Shown here one piece after another: positions 17,470-24,474 of a stretch of DNA of 64,000 bases; position 1 is the stretch's first letter, and every line of letters starts with the position of its first letter. The stretch is from Kordia aestuariivivens (lineage in GTDB: Bacteria > Bacteroidota > Bacteroidia > Flavobacteriales > Flavobacteriaceae). The position numbers and the translations under genes were made by a program. The notes under the pieces are model-generated. The model made no database searches, was not told where the DNA came from, and saw nothing but the letters and a program-made list of their open reading frames with translations. Location of the stretch: NCBI RefSeq assembly GCF_014397005.1, contig NZ_JACGWS010000011.1:1-64000 (forward strand). Direction: 5' to 3'.

Positions 17470-17802
17470 TTAAATTGGAGATTCATCTGGTAGGTCTTGA
17501 CTATCCAGTTGTTCTATTTCTGTATTTTTATTAGTGTTAGAATCAGCGTATTTAGTAAAATCTAATCCTTTCCAGATGGTTACAGATATTATTATTGCTC
17601 CAAATAACGCAAAGAAAGTTCCAGGAGCAGCTTTTTTAAGAATTAATTGATTGTCTTTAAATTTTATATCTAAATCTCCTGCTTGTCCCCAAATACCTTT
17701 GGCAAATAGTTTGTAACCTAGGTATATTGACATTAGACCAACTAAAAGGGAAATTAATTTATATGTAGTTAACGAGATTATAATAGAGGTTTCGGTTTCC
17801 AT
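17470..17802 (-). CDS. Unknown two-helix small membrane protein
   Basis: A 110-residue protein with hydrophobic segments at about 12-34 and 58-77 and an acidic, Asn/Asp-rich C-terminal tail of about 30 residues. It is the first gene of a pair with the TPR-like protein downstream. No family was recognised. The 232 bases upstream (17803-18034) hold only a terminator of the neighbouring peptide gene. Confidence 0.6.
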   Translation of the reverse strand: METETSIIISLTTYKLISLLVGLMSIYLGYKLFAKGIWGQAGDLDIKFKDNQLILKKAAPGTFFALFGAIIISVTIWKGLDFTKYADSNTNKNTEIEQLDSQDLPDESPI

Positions 17803-17987
17803 AATTGAATGCAGCGTATTCGTTTGTATTTAGTTGTGTATACAAGAAACTAATTTAGTAAAAGAAAATGAACCTGAAGATGGTTCGTAGAATTTTCTCA
17901 TAAATTCACCAATATCAATGCGTTACAAATGTTAGCATGAATAGTTTTTTTACACCGAACTTCATTAAATTACTTGTAATGATTGTA

Positions 17988-18014
17988 TAAAAAAAGCGAA
18001 CCGAAGCTCGCTTA
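17988..18014 (-). terminator. Terminator with TTCG loop after the 18 kb peptide gene
   Basis: On the minus strand AGCGAGC-TTCG-GTTCGCT is followed by seven T. It lies about 20 bases past the stop of the GG-leader peptide at 18035-18211. Confidence 0.75.
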
Positions 18015-18034
18015 ATTTATGATATTTGTTTTTT

Positions 18035-18211
18035 CTACAATTCACAATCCCAAACGGTATGGCATTCTGTGTCTGTACAGTCTCTTTCAGTTTCACAAGC
18101 ACACCAAGAGTCATTTGTCCATCTGTTTGTACCACCACTTAAAGCAACACTACGCAGATTTGAAATTGATTTTTTGTTAAGTTTTAATGTGTTAAGATTA
18201 CTTTTTTTCAT
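18035..18211 (-). CDS. GG-leader natural-product precursor peptide (LNKKSI-type leader)
   Basis: A 58-residue peptide. The leader, MKKSNLNTLKLNKKSISNLRSVALSGG, matches the Bacteroidota class I lanthipeptide-type leader pattern (two Leu-rich words, then LNKKxI, then GG at 26-27). The core is about 31 residues with five cysteines, several Thr/Ser and Trp: CACETERDC, DTECH, VWDCEL. It stands alone, with its own TTCG-loop terminator and no modification enzyme nearby. Export and cleavage after GG by a peptidase-containing ABC transporter is the expectation from the leader class. The product is unknown. Confidence 0.7.
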   Translation of the reverse strand: MKKSNLNTLKLNKKSISNLRSVALSGGTNRWTNDSWCACETERDCTDTECHTVWDCEL

Positions 18212-18327
18212 GATATAAATTTATTTGGTTATGTCATAAAATTACTGAAATAGATTTAAGTTAAGGCACAAATTATCAATTCATTAACAATAACTTGAAA
18301 TTTCGACAAAAGTAAAACCAATAAAAT

Positions 18328-18897
18328 TTAAGCGTATTTCTTTATCAAGAATTGTCTCAGTTTAAAGATCATTCCGCCATAAAAACCACCCACAATCATT
18401 CCTGTGAGGACATCGCCTGGAAAATGTACACCAATATAAATTCGGCTGTAGCCAACACATGCTGCCCAAAAGAGTAAGATGAATACAATGTATTTATAAT
18501 GTTTCCGTAACACCAAACCAACAAACGTTGCGAGTGCCATCGCGTTTGACGCATGCCCTGAGAAGTAGCCAAACTGTCCACCACAATACGATTTTACCAA
18601 TCGCATATGATCAACTAAATCCGCAGTATGACAAGGTCTCGGGCGTAAAAAGAGTGTTTTTTTGAATAGATTTGCGGTTTGATCTGTAATTGTAATCAAC
18701 AACGCAACTAATACTAACGTGAAGAATATTTCTTTCTTTTTGTGTGTTTTTAAGATGAGAATCAACAAAAAAGCATACAACGGAATTGCATAATATTTAT
18801 CCGTGATAAACATCCAAAAGCCGTCCCAAGTGGGCGTTCCGAGTCCATTTAAGAATAAAAATAATTCTTTGTCGTAATTGATGAGTTGATCGATCAT
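18328..18897 (-). CDS. PAP2-superfamily membrane phosphatase
   Basis: A 189-residue protein with about five membrane helices. All three phosphatase motifs are visible: K-x6-RPRP (K79, 85-88), SGH at 113-115 and SR-x5-H (151-158, SRIYIGVH). It likely removes phosphate from a lipid such as undecaprenyl pyrophosphate or phosphatidate; the exact substrate cannot be read from the sequence. It lies 9 bases after a small acidic protein gene and downstream of a MATE transporter, so it is probably cotranscribed with them. Confidence 0.88.
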   Translation of the reverse strand: MIDQLINYDKELFLFLNGLGTPTWDGFWMFITDKYYAIPLYAFLLILILKTHKKKEIFFTLVLVALLITITDQTANLFKKTLFLRPRPCHTADLVDHMRLVKSYCGGQFGYFSGHASNAMALATFVGLVLRKHYKYIVFILLFWAACVGYSRIYIGVHFPGDVLTGMIVGGFYGGMIFKLRQFLIKKYA

Positions 18898-18906
18898 GTC
18901 AAAATA

Positions 18907-19134
18907 TTAATCGTCGTAACGTGATAATTCACGATCATAAAAATCGTTTGCATCTTGAAATAAACCTTCAGCTTCTGTAGCCAATTCTTTTTCATCTTCT
19001 TTATCGAATTCTTCTAACCATTCCACTTCGTCATTTTCTAAGTTGATGATAAATCTTGGAAATTCGGTATGTATGATGAAGATTGCATCGGGATAATCGG
19101 TATTATCGCCTAGTAAAAATTTAGGAAACTCCAT
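18907..19134 (-). CDS. Small acidic protein of unknown function
   Basis: A 75-residue soluble protein with a very acidic C-terminal half (WLEEFDKEDEKELATEAEG and onward). The N-terminal half looks like a small beta sheet (FIIHTEFPRFIINL). Its start overlaps the end of the MATE gene by 14 bases, so it is in the same operon. I do not recognise a named family. Confidence 0.75.
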   Translation of the reverse strand: MEFPKFLLGDNTDYPDAIFIIHTEFPRFIINLENDEVEWLEEFDKEDEKELATEAEGLFQDANDFYDRELSRYDD

Positions 19135-20512
19135 AAGTAGCTTGATTATTAATAAGTTTTTTTGATAAATAATTGAATCTAATATACAATAATATTGCCG
19201 AAACGGTGAGTCCCGCTAGCAAACCTATCCAGATTCCTGCACTTTTATATTCAGTGTGCAATCCGAGATAGTAGGAAGTTGGAAAACCAACCATCCAATA
19301 GGCGAAAAATGTAATTAAAGTCGGGATTTTCACATCTTGCAAACCGCGCAAAATACCCAAACCAACGACTTGTATTCCGTCCGAAATTTGAAAAAATGCA
19401 GAAACAAATAATAATTTGGCTGCAATAGCTATTACTTCTTGATTGTCTATAAAGTTTACCACATCCGTTTCATTGACATATAATGTTGGAAACCAAGTAT
19501 TAAATATCATAAACATGGCAGCGAATACAATATCAATGATCAATACTAATAAGAATAGTGAAAGGGCAATTCTACGCAATTCAGGAAAACGCTTTAATCC
19601 TTTTTGATTTCCGACACGAATCGTTGCCGCAACACTTAATCCCATTGCCACCATAAACGTCATGGAAGATAAGTTTAATGCTATTTGATTTGCTGCTTGT
19701 GAATTTTTACCTAAAATACCAGACAACCAAATAGCTGCCGTGAAAATAGCGACTTCAAAAAACATTTGTAACGAAGATGGAAAACCTAATGAAATGATCT
19801 TTTCAAGTACAGATTTTTTTATTTCTTTAAAGTTAAAATTAGTCACATAGTTTCTAAATTTTTTCTTGTATCGCAATAATAACCAGATAAATACTAACAT
19901 GACCACACGCGAAACTAAGGTTCCGATTGCTGCGCCAATAATGCCCCATTTTGGAAAGATCCATATTCCGAAAATTAAGAAGTAGTTGATGACAACATTG
20001 ACCACATTTGCCAATAATGTTGCCCACATAGCGTATTTTGTTTGTGATAAACCATCTGCAAATTGCTTAAACGCTTGAAATATAATTAGCGGAATTAAGG
20101 AAGCAGCAACTAAGTTTAAGTACGGCATTGCCAAATCGACCACTTCTTTGGGTTGATCCATGACGTACATGAGTGGTTTTGCCATCATCACACCAATAAA
20201 AACGATCATTGAAATGATGGTACACAATATCAAACCGTGTTTGAGTGCGCCTTTTACTTTTGCTTTATCGCCTGCTGCATCTGCTTCTGCAACCAACGTG
20301 GTAATTGCTGTTGAAAATCCGATTCCAATCGACATTGCAATGAATAAAAAGCTATTTCCTAGAGAAACCGCCGCCAATTCTGCTGTTCCCAGTTGTCCAA
20401 CCATTGCATTATCTACAAAACTTACAAATGTATGCCCAAGCATTCCCAAAATTATTGGAGATGCAAGCTTTAAATTATAAGCGAATTCTTTGGTGTATTC
20501 TTGTAAAATCAA
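19121..20512 (-). CDS. MATE-family multidrug efflux transporter
   Basis: A 463-residue protein with twelve predicted membrane helices in two six-helix halves. The opening LASPIILGMLGHTFVSFVDN and the NVVNVVINYFLIFG and ANQIALNLSS stretches are typical of NorM/DinF-type MATE exporters. It should export cationic compounds in exchange for sodium or protons. It is the first gene of an operon with the small acidic protein and PAP2 phosphatase. It is divergent from the tandem peptide genes, with only about 160 bases between; a role in peptide export is not suggested by the family. Confidence 0.9.
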   Translation of the reverse strand: MILQEYTKEFAYNLKLASPIILGMLGHTFVSFVDNAMVGQLGTAELAAVSLGNSFLFIAMSIGIGFSTAITTLVAEADAAGDKAKVKGALKHGLILCTIISMIVFIGVMMAKPLMYVMDQPKEVVDLAMPYLNLVAASLIPLIIFQAFKQFADGLSQTKYAMWATLLANVVNVVINYFLIFGIWIFPKWGIIGAAIGTLVSRVVMLVFIWLLLRYKKKFRNYVTNFNFKEIKKSVLEKIISLGFPSSLQMFFEVAIFTAAIWLSGILGKNSQAANQIALNLSSMTFMVAMGLSVAATIRVGNQKGLKRFPELRRIALSLFLLVLIIDIVFAAMFMIFNTWFPTLYVNETDVVNFIDNQEVIAIAAKLLFVSAFFQISDGIQVVGLGILRGLQDVKIPTLITFFAYWMVGFPTSYYLGLHTEYKSAGIWIGLLAGLTVSAILLYIRFNYLSKKLINNQATYGVS

Positions 20513-20673
20513 TGGTTATTTTTAGACGTGGCAAATATAGAGCACTTTTGCTTTTGACACCTATACTTTCAAGTGAATTTATCCTTTCTGTTTTATAAAT
20601 TGAACAGCCATAATTTGTAAACTCCCTATCGCGCTCTTTTTTTTTTGAAATACGAGTCGTATTTTTATGATAC

Positions 20674-20732
20674 AAAAGGTGGTACCCGAAAAACCTCAAA
20701 AGAGTACGGACAATCTAAACAACTTAAATACC
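20674..20732 (+). promoter_or_regulatory. Conserved 5' leader element, copy 1
   Basis: The sequence AAAAGGTGGTACCCGAAAAA, then CCTCAAAAGAGTACGGACAATC, runs to the ATG. AGG and CCT can pair around the loop. The same element precedes the other three tandem peptide genes and the PLP enzyme at 41980. An AATTTG word at 20615, about 115 bases before the start, may be the promoter -7 box. Confidence 0.6.
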
Positions 20733-20912
20733 ATGAAAAAAAACATTTTAAACATCGAAGGAGTTTCTGCAATTTCTAAAGAAGAGCAAAGTCAAATTAA
20801 CGGTGGAGCTGGTTGGGACATTTCCAAATGCGGATGTGACTGTGCAGGACGTGTTACAGGACCAAAATATTGTCCGTGGATTATGGCTTGCCCACAAGTA
20901 TATACTTGTTAA
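20733..20912 (+). CDS. Six-cysteine GG-leader peptide, tandem copy 1
   Basis: A 59-residue precursor. The leader NILNIEGVSAISKEEQSQINGG has the KxEQxxINGG form seen in flavobacterial bacteriocin-like GG peptides. The core after GG is AGWDISK, then CGCDC, AGRVTGPKY and three more cysteines in the pattern C-x-C-x-C-x9-C-x5-C-x5-C, ending at the last cysteine. The core has few Ser/Thr, so lanthionine rings are unlikely; disulfides or other cysteine chemistry are possible. ATG at 20733 is chosen because copies 2-4 align there; the frame is also open upstream. Lacks the short tail of the other copies. Confidence 0.78.
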   Translation: MKKNILNIEGVSAISKEEQSQINGGAGWDISKCGCDCAGRVTGPKYCPWIMACPQVYTC

Positions 20913-20974
20913 TGACAGATAAAAATTTTAGTGAATTATAGATTTACATAAAGTAACTATGATTTAAATGAAAA

Positions 20975-21010
20975 GAATGGCTTCTCAAAAAATTAAGAAG
21001 CCATTTTTTT
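20975..21010 (+). terminator. Terminator after peptide copy 1
   Basis: ATGGCTTCT and AGAAGCCAT form a perfect nine-base stem, followed by seven T. Confidence 0.85.
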
Positions 21011-21033
21011 ACTTAAGCAACAGTTATAAAACC

Positions 21034-21090
21034 AAAAGGTGGTACCCGAAAAACCTCAAAAGAGTACGGACAATCTAAAACTTAAATATC
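21034..21090 (+). promoter_or_regulatory. Conserved 5' leader element, copy 2
   Basis: Almost identical to copy 1 (GGTGGTACCCGAAAAACCTC, then AAAAGAGTACGGACAATC), ending at the ATG of peptide copy 2. Confidence 0.6.
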
Positions 21091-21279
21091 ATGAAAAACA
21101 TTTTAAACATCAAAGGAGTTTCAGCAATTTCTAAAGAAGAGCAAGGTCAAATTAATGGTGGTGCTGGATACGATTTATCAAAATGCGGATGTGATTGCGC
21201 AGGACGTGTTACAGGACCAAAATATTGTAGATGGTTTATAGCGTGCCCACAAGTATATACATGTGGTAGCGACATATAA
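21091..21279 (+). CDS. Six-cysteine GG-leader peptide, tandem copy 2
   Basis: A 62-residue precursor with leader NILNIKGVSAISKEEQGQINGG. The core AGYDLSK, CGCDC, AGRVTGPKYC, RWFIAC, PQVYTC has a four-residue tail GSDI. Cysteine spacing is identical to the other copies; differences from copy 3 lie in the core (YDLS for WDIS, RWFI for PWIM). Each copy has its own leader element and terminator, so copies can be transcribed separately. No processing enzyme is adjacent. Confidence 0.8.
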   Translation: MKNILNIKGVSAISKEEQGQINGGAGYDLSKCGCDCAGRVTGPKYCRWFIACPQVYTCGSDI

Positions 21280-21337
21280 ACTTTCTGAAAAACACATTAA
21301 ATATGGTTCCAACTTATGAAACTATATTTTAGATTAC

Positions 21338-21373
21338 AAAAAGGCTTCTTTTTATATAAAAGAAGCCTTTTTA
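21338..21373 (+). terminator. Terminator after peptide copy 2
   Basis: AAAAAGGCTTCTTTT and AAAAGAAGCCTTTTT form a long stem ending in T; a strong intrinsic terminator. Confidence 0.85.
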
Positions 21374-21500
21374 CTTGTGATAGCAATACATTGAGCAACA
21401 TTGCATAGTGTTTGTTTTATAAAATGAATAGCTGCAATTTGTAAATCAACGAATACTCCTCTTTCCTATCGATATATATGTGTATACTTTTATTGCAATC

Positions 21501-21558
21501 AAAAGGTGGATCCTGAAAAACCTTTAATAGAGTACGGACAATCTAAAACTTAAATATC
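21501..21558 (+). promoter_or_regulatory. Conserved 5' leader element, copy 3
   Basis: AAAAGGTGGATCCTGAAAAA, then CCTTTAATAGAGTACGGACA. AAAGG/CCTTT can pair, and the changes relative to copies 1-2 keep pairing possible. Promoter-like AATTTG sits at about 21440, in the same place as in copy 4. Confidence 0.6.
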
Positions 21559-21747
21559 ATGAAAAACATTTTAAACATCAAAGGAGTTTCAGCAATTTCT
21601 AAAGAAGAGCAAGGTCAAATTAATGGTGGTGCTGGTTGGGACATTTCCAAATGCGGATGTGACTGTGCAGGACGCGTTACAGGACCAAAATATTGTCCAT
21701 GGATTATGGCTTGCCCACAAGTATACACTTGTGGTAATGATATATAA
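21559..21747 (+). CDS. Six-cysteine GG-leader peptide, tandem copy 3
   Basis: A 62-residue precursor. Its leader is identical to copy 2 and its core is that of copy 1 (AGWDISK, CGCDC, PWIMAC, PQVYTC) with the tail GNDI. The repeat unit from copy 2 to 3 to 4 is about 468-469 bases including promoter, leader element and terminator, so amplification was by tandem duplication of whole units. Confidence 0.8.
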   Translation: MKNILNIKGVSAISKEEQGQINGGAGWDISKCGCDCAGRVTGPKYCPWIMACPQVYTCGNDI

Positions 21748-21805
21748 ACTTTCTGAAAAGTGAATTAAATATGGTTCCTATTAATGAAACTATATTTTAG
21801 ATTAC

Positions 21806-21841
21806 AAAAAGGCTTCTTACTATATTATAGAAGCCTTTTTA
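21806..21841 (+). terminator. Terminator after peptide copy 3
   Basis: AAAAAGGCTTCT and AGAAGCCTTTTT around a TACTATATTAT loop; near-identical to the one after copy 2. Confidence 0.85.
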
Positions 21842-21969
21842 CTTGTGATAGCAATACATTGAGCAACATTTTATAATGTTTATTTTATAAAATGAATAGC
21901 TGTAATTTGTAAATCGATGAATACTCCTCTTTCCTATCTACATATATGTGTATACATTTATTGCAATCA

Positions 21970-22027
21970 AAAAGGTGGATCCTGAAAAACCTTTAATAGA
22001 GTAAGGACAATTTATAATTTAAATATC
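21970..22027 (+). promoter_or_regulatory. Conserved 5' leader element, copy 4
   Basis: AAAAGGTGGATCCTGAAAAA, then CCTTTAATAGAGTAAGGACA, with more drift near the ATG (TTTATAATTTAAATATC). Confidence 0.6.
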
Positions 22028-22228
22028 ATGAAAAAAAACATTTTAAACATCAAGGGAGTTTCAGAAATTTCTAAAGAGAAGCAAAGTCAAATTAATGGCG
22101 GAATCGGATTAGGTTCTGGTGTTGGATGTGGATGCGATTGTGCAGGACGTGTTACTGGACCTTTTTATTGTCAACAAATTTTTGGATGTCCACAGGTGTA
22201 TACTTGTGACGATAGCCAAGCATCATAA
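22028..22228 (+). CDS. Six-cysteine GG-leader peptide, tandem copy 4 (divergent)
   Basis: A 66-residue precursor, the most divergent copy. The leader has SEISKEKQSQINGG. The core begins IGLGSGVG, then CGCDC, AGRVTGPFYC, QQIFGC, PQVYTC and a longer tail DDSQAS. All six cysteines, the AGRVTGP block and CPQVYTC are unchanged while the intervening residues vary, so selection appears to act on the cysteine frame. Ends about 25 bases before a strong terminator. Confidence 0.8.
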   Translation: MKKNILNIKGVSEISKEKQSQINGGIGLGSGVGCGCDCAGRVTGPFYCQQIFGCPQVYTCDDSQAS

Positions 22229-22253
22229 ATTTTTGATACTAAATATTCGTATT

Positions 22254-22289
22254 AAAAAAGGCTTCTGAAAATTTCAGAAGCCTTTTTGC
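22254..22289 (+). terminator. Terminator after peptide copy 4
   Basis: AAAAAGGCTTCTGAAA and TTTCAGAAGCCTTTTT form a near-perfect stem. Confidence 0.85.
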
Positions 22290-22312
22290 TTTTTAATGAA
22301 TTTTGAATTTTG

Positions 22313-22501
22313 TTAAACTGAAGTTTCACAATCTAATTGATATGAATCAGTTTGTGTTCTTCCTCCTTTTGGAGTTCTTGATTCTTGTATCGTACATGGC
22401 AGTGTAGAATTTGCAATGGTTCCTTTACCAATGATACTAAATGAATTTATTTTTGCTATTTGTATTTTTTTGAGGGCTAAAAATTTTCGTTGCGTTTTCA
22501 T
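22313..22501 (-). CDS. Short GG-peptide-like precursor with atypical cleavage site
   Basis: A 62-residue peptide on the opposite strand, next to the tandem cluster. The start MKTQRKFLALKKIQIAKINSF resembles the Leu/Lys leader of the scattered precursor class, but the cleavage position reads IIGKG rather than GG. The core has two cysteines and is Ser/Thr-rich (NSTLPCTIQESRTPKGG, then RTQTDSYQLDCETSV), which would suit dehydration or thioether chemistry better than the tandem cores. No terminator is seen on its side. It is a real gene by leader resemblance; the function is inferred. Confidence 0.55.
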   Translation of the reverse strand: MKTQRKFLALKKIQIAKINSFSIIGKGTIANSTLPCTIQESRTPKGGRTQTDSYQLDCETSV

Positions 22502-22592
22502 ATGAGAATATGTATTAGTTTAAACCAAGATACATAACTGTATGTAATGAACGCTAAGAAAGTATTGCTATTTTATAAATTGAACAGCCTTT

Positions 22593-24254
22593 TTAACGTA
22601 CTTTTTTTAGATAGGTAGAAGGGTTTTCGCCTGTTTTGGCTTTGAATGCGCGTGAGAATGATCCGTGGCTTTTATAGCCAACTTCTTTTGCAATTGCCTT
22701 TATGGTATACATACGAAACTTTTTGTCATTTTCGAGCCTAGCAAGTGTATATTGAATGCGAAGATTGTTTAAATATTCTGTAAAAGTCATCTTTTTATGC
22801 GAATTCAAAATACTAGATAAATAGGTTGTATTGGTGTCTATTTTTTTAGCGGTTGCATATAAATTATACTTTGGATTTAAGTAGAATTCTTGTGCCTCAA
22901 GGTTTTTTAATTTTTGAAGAATCTCATCCACAGTTTTATCGCTTTTTACAGCATTTTGCGGTTCTTTTTTGTCTGCACCTTTTAGTTTACTTATAACTTC
23001 TGCTCTTTTTTTATTGAATTGTCTATATAATAAAAAACCAAAAACCCCGACCACAACAATGGCAATACTTAGAAAAATATAGAACCGTTTTTTATCTTTT
23101 TGATGTTGTGCTTCATACTTATTCTTAATTTTTTCTATTTCATATTTAGTCGTGGTTTGAATCACCGTTTCTTCATTTCCGTCCGCGAGAATACTATCGT
23201 TTATGTCTGCTGATTTTTGTCGGTATATCGATTCTTTTTCAAACTGTTTCGTGCTTTTATAAACAGCAGCTTTCAACACTAAAACGTCATAATAATCAGT
23301 AATTAACACTTTTTTTTCTTTGTAACGTGTTTCCATCTGTTCCAAAAACGCCAATGCTTCTGAATATTCCTCTTTTTGAACATGATAATCTGCCAATAAA
23401 TAGATGATTTTAGAAACTTGTTTGTTATTTTCTAACGTTTCAAAAATGTCTTTTGCCTTTATTAAGTTTTCATATGCTTCTGGGAAAAGTTTTTTTGCAG
23501 TATATGCTTTCCCTTTTAACTCAAATAAATACGCTGTTCCTTCAATATCGTTGTAATAATCAGCGATGTTAATTCCTTTGTCAATGTACAATAACGCAGA
23601 ATCTAGCTCTTTTTCTGCTTGATATGCTTTGGCTAAAAACATGTGATAATTAATGTAATCTTCTACATAGTTAGTTGCATCATTTTCGATTAGTTTTTCC
23701 TCTTCTATTGTAGCAATAGCTTCTTTGAAAGTTTCTTTGGCTTCGCTATAATTTTTAAGTTCCAAGCCCAAAATCTCCATATTTCCATTAATATTGAGCA
23801 ATTGCCGGGTTCGTTTATTTCGATGCGCAACTTCATATATATGCAATAAAATATTTCCTGCTTTGTATTTATTACCTAATTCTATTTCGGTTGTTGCAAT
23901 GGCAATTTTTGTTTGAATGTAGCGTGCGCTATCAGCATCGTCTGAAATATTTTGTAGTGCTTTTTCATATTCAGACATGGCGTCTTTGTAAATTCCTTTA
24001 CTTTGGTAAAATTCTCCTAAATAATAATGTGCGCGATACAAATGTACCGAATCATTGAAGGTTTTTGCTTTATGAAAATACTCCATGTGAAGTTTCATCA
24101 TAGAATCGGTTTCAATTCCTTGATACGCTAACAAATCTTCTTCAGCCTTATCAAGAATCTTTGTAATATCAGTAATAGTGTATTCTTGCGAAGTCGTATT
24201 CGTGCAAGAATATACCAAAAAACTAAACAAACATATCAGCAAAAAACGATTCAT
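22593..24254 (-). CDS. Membrane-anchored TPR protein with AraC-type DNA-binding domain
   Basis: A 553-residue regulator. The N-terminal lipoprotein-like signal (LVYSC, Cys17) leads into about six TPR-like repeats (roughly 45-370), a membrane helix at about 392-412, a short linker and a C-terminal AraC helix-turn-helix domain (about 455-553, with TFTEYLNNLRIQYTLARL and GYKSHGSFSRAFKAKTGENP). This architecture is common in Bacteroidota, where an external or periplasmic TPR part is thought to control DNA binding at the membrane. It lies between the peptide genes and the metalloprotease; its targets are unknown. Confidence 0.88.
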   Translation of the reverse strand: MNRFLLICLFSFLVYSCTNTTSQEYTITDITKILDKAEEDLLAYQGIETDSMMKLHMEYFHKAKTFNDSVHLYRAHYYLGEFYQSKGIYKDAMSEYEKALQNISDDADSARYIQTKIAIATTEIELGNKYKAGNILLHIYEVAHRNKRTRQLLNINGNMEILGLELKNYSEAKETFKEAIATIEEEKLIENDATNYVEDYINYHMFLAKAYQAEKELDSALLYIDKGINIADYYNDIEGTAYLFELKGKAYTAKKLFPEAYENLIKAKDIFETLENNKQVSKIIYLLADYHVQKEEYSEALAFLEQMETRYKEKKVLITDYYDVLVLKAAVYKSTKQFEKESIYRQKSADINDSILADGNEETVIQTTTKYEIEKIKNKYEAQHQKDKKRFYIFLSIAIVVVGVFGFLLYRQFNKKRAEVISKLKGADKKEPQNAVKSDKTVDEILQKLKNLEAQEFYLNPKYNLYATAKKIDTNTTYLSSILNSHKKMTFTEYLNNLRIQYTLARLENDKKFRMYTIKAIAKEVGYKSHGSFSRAFKAKTGENPSTYLKKVR

Positions 24255-24474
24255 ATTGGCACATTATATCCTTGTGAAAAATATACTTTTTTACAATCAT
24301 AAAAACTATTTAGTCGTTCTTTTTTCCAGAACACAACTAATTACGTTCTAAAATATTCACATTTTATAATAAAATAGAGCCTTTACACTCTTTTTAACTT
24401 CATTTTAAGAAATAAAACACATTCAAAAAGTTATTTTTGACTTAATTAATCCATCCTAATAAATAAAAAGAAAT

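Noticed and set aside
19121-20512. MATE transporter as the exporter of the GG peptides
   Set aside because: MATE proteins export small cations; GG-leader peptides need a peptidase-containing ABC transporter, and the operon runs away from the peptide genes.
20674-20732. T-box-like riboswitch reading of GGTGGTACCCG
   Set aside because: The string looks like the T-box GGGTGGNACCGCG word, but there is no stem I, specifier loop or terminator-antiterminator layout, T-boxes are not expected in Bacteroidota, and copies 3-5 change the core of the word.
20667-20732. Longer start for peptide copy 1 (22 extra residues)
   Set aside because: The extra part covers the noncoding leader element, and the aligned copies start at the second ATG.
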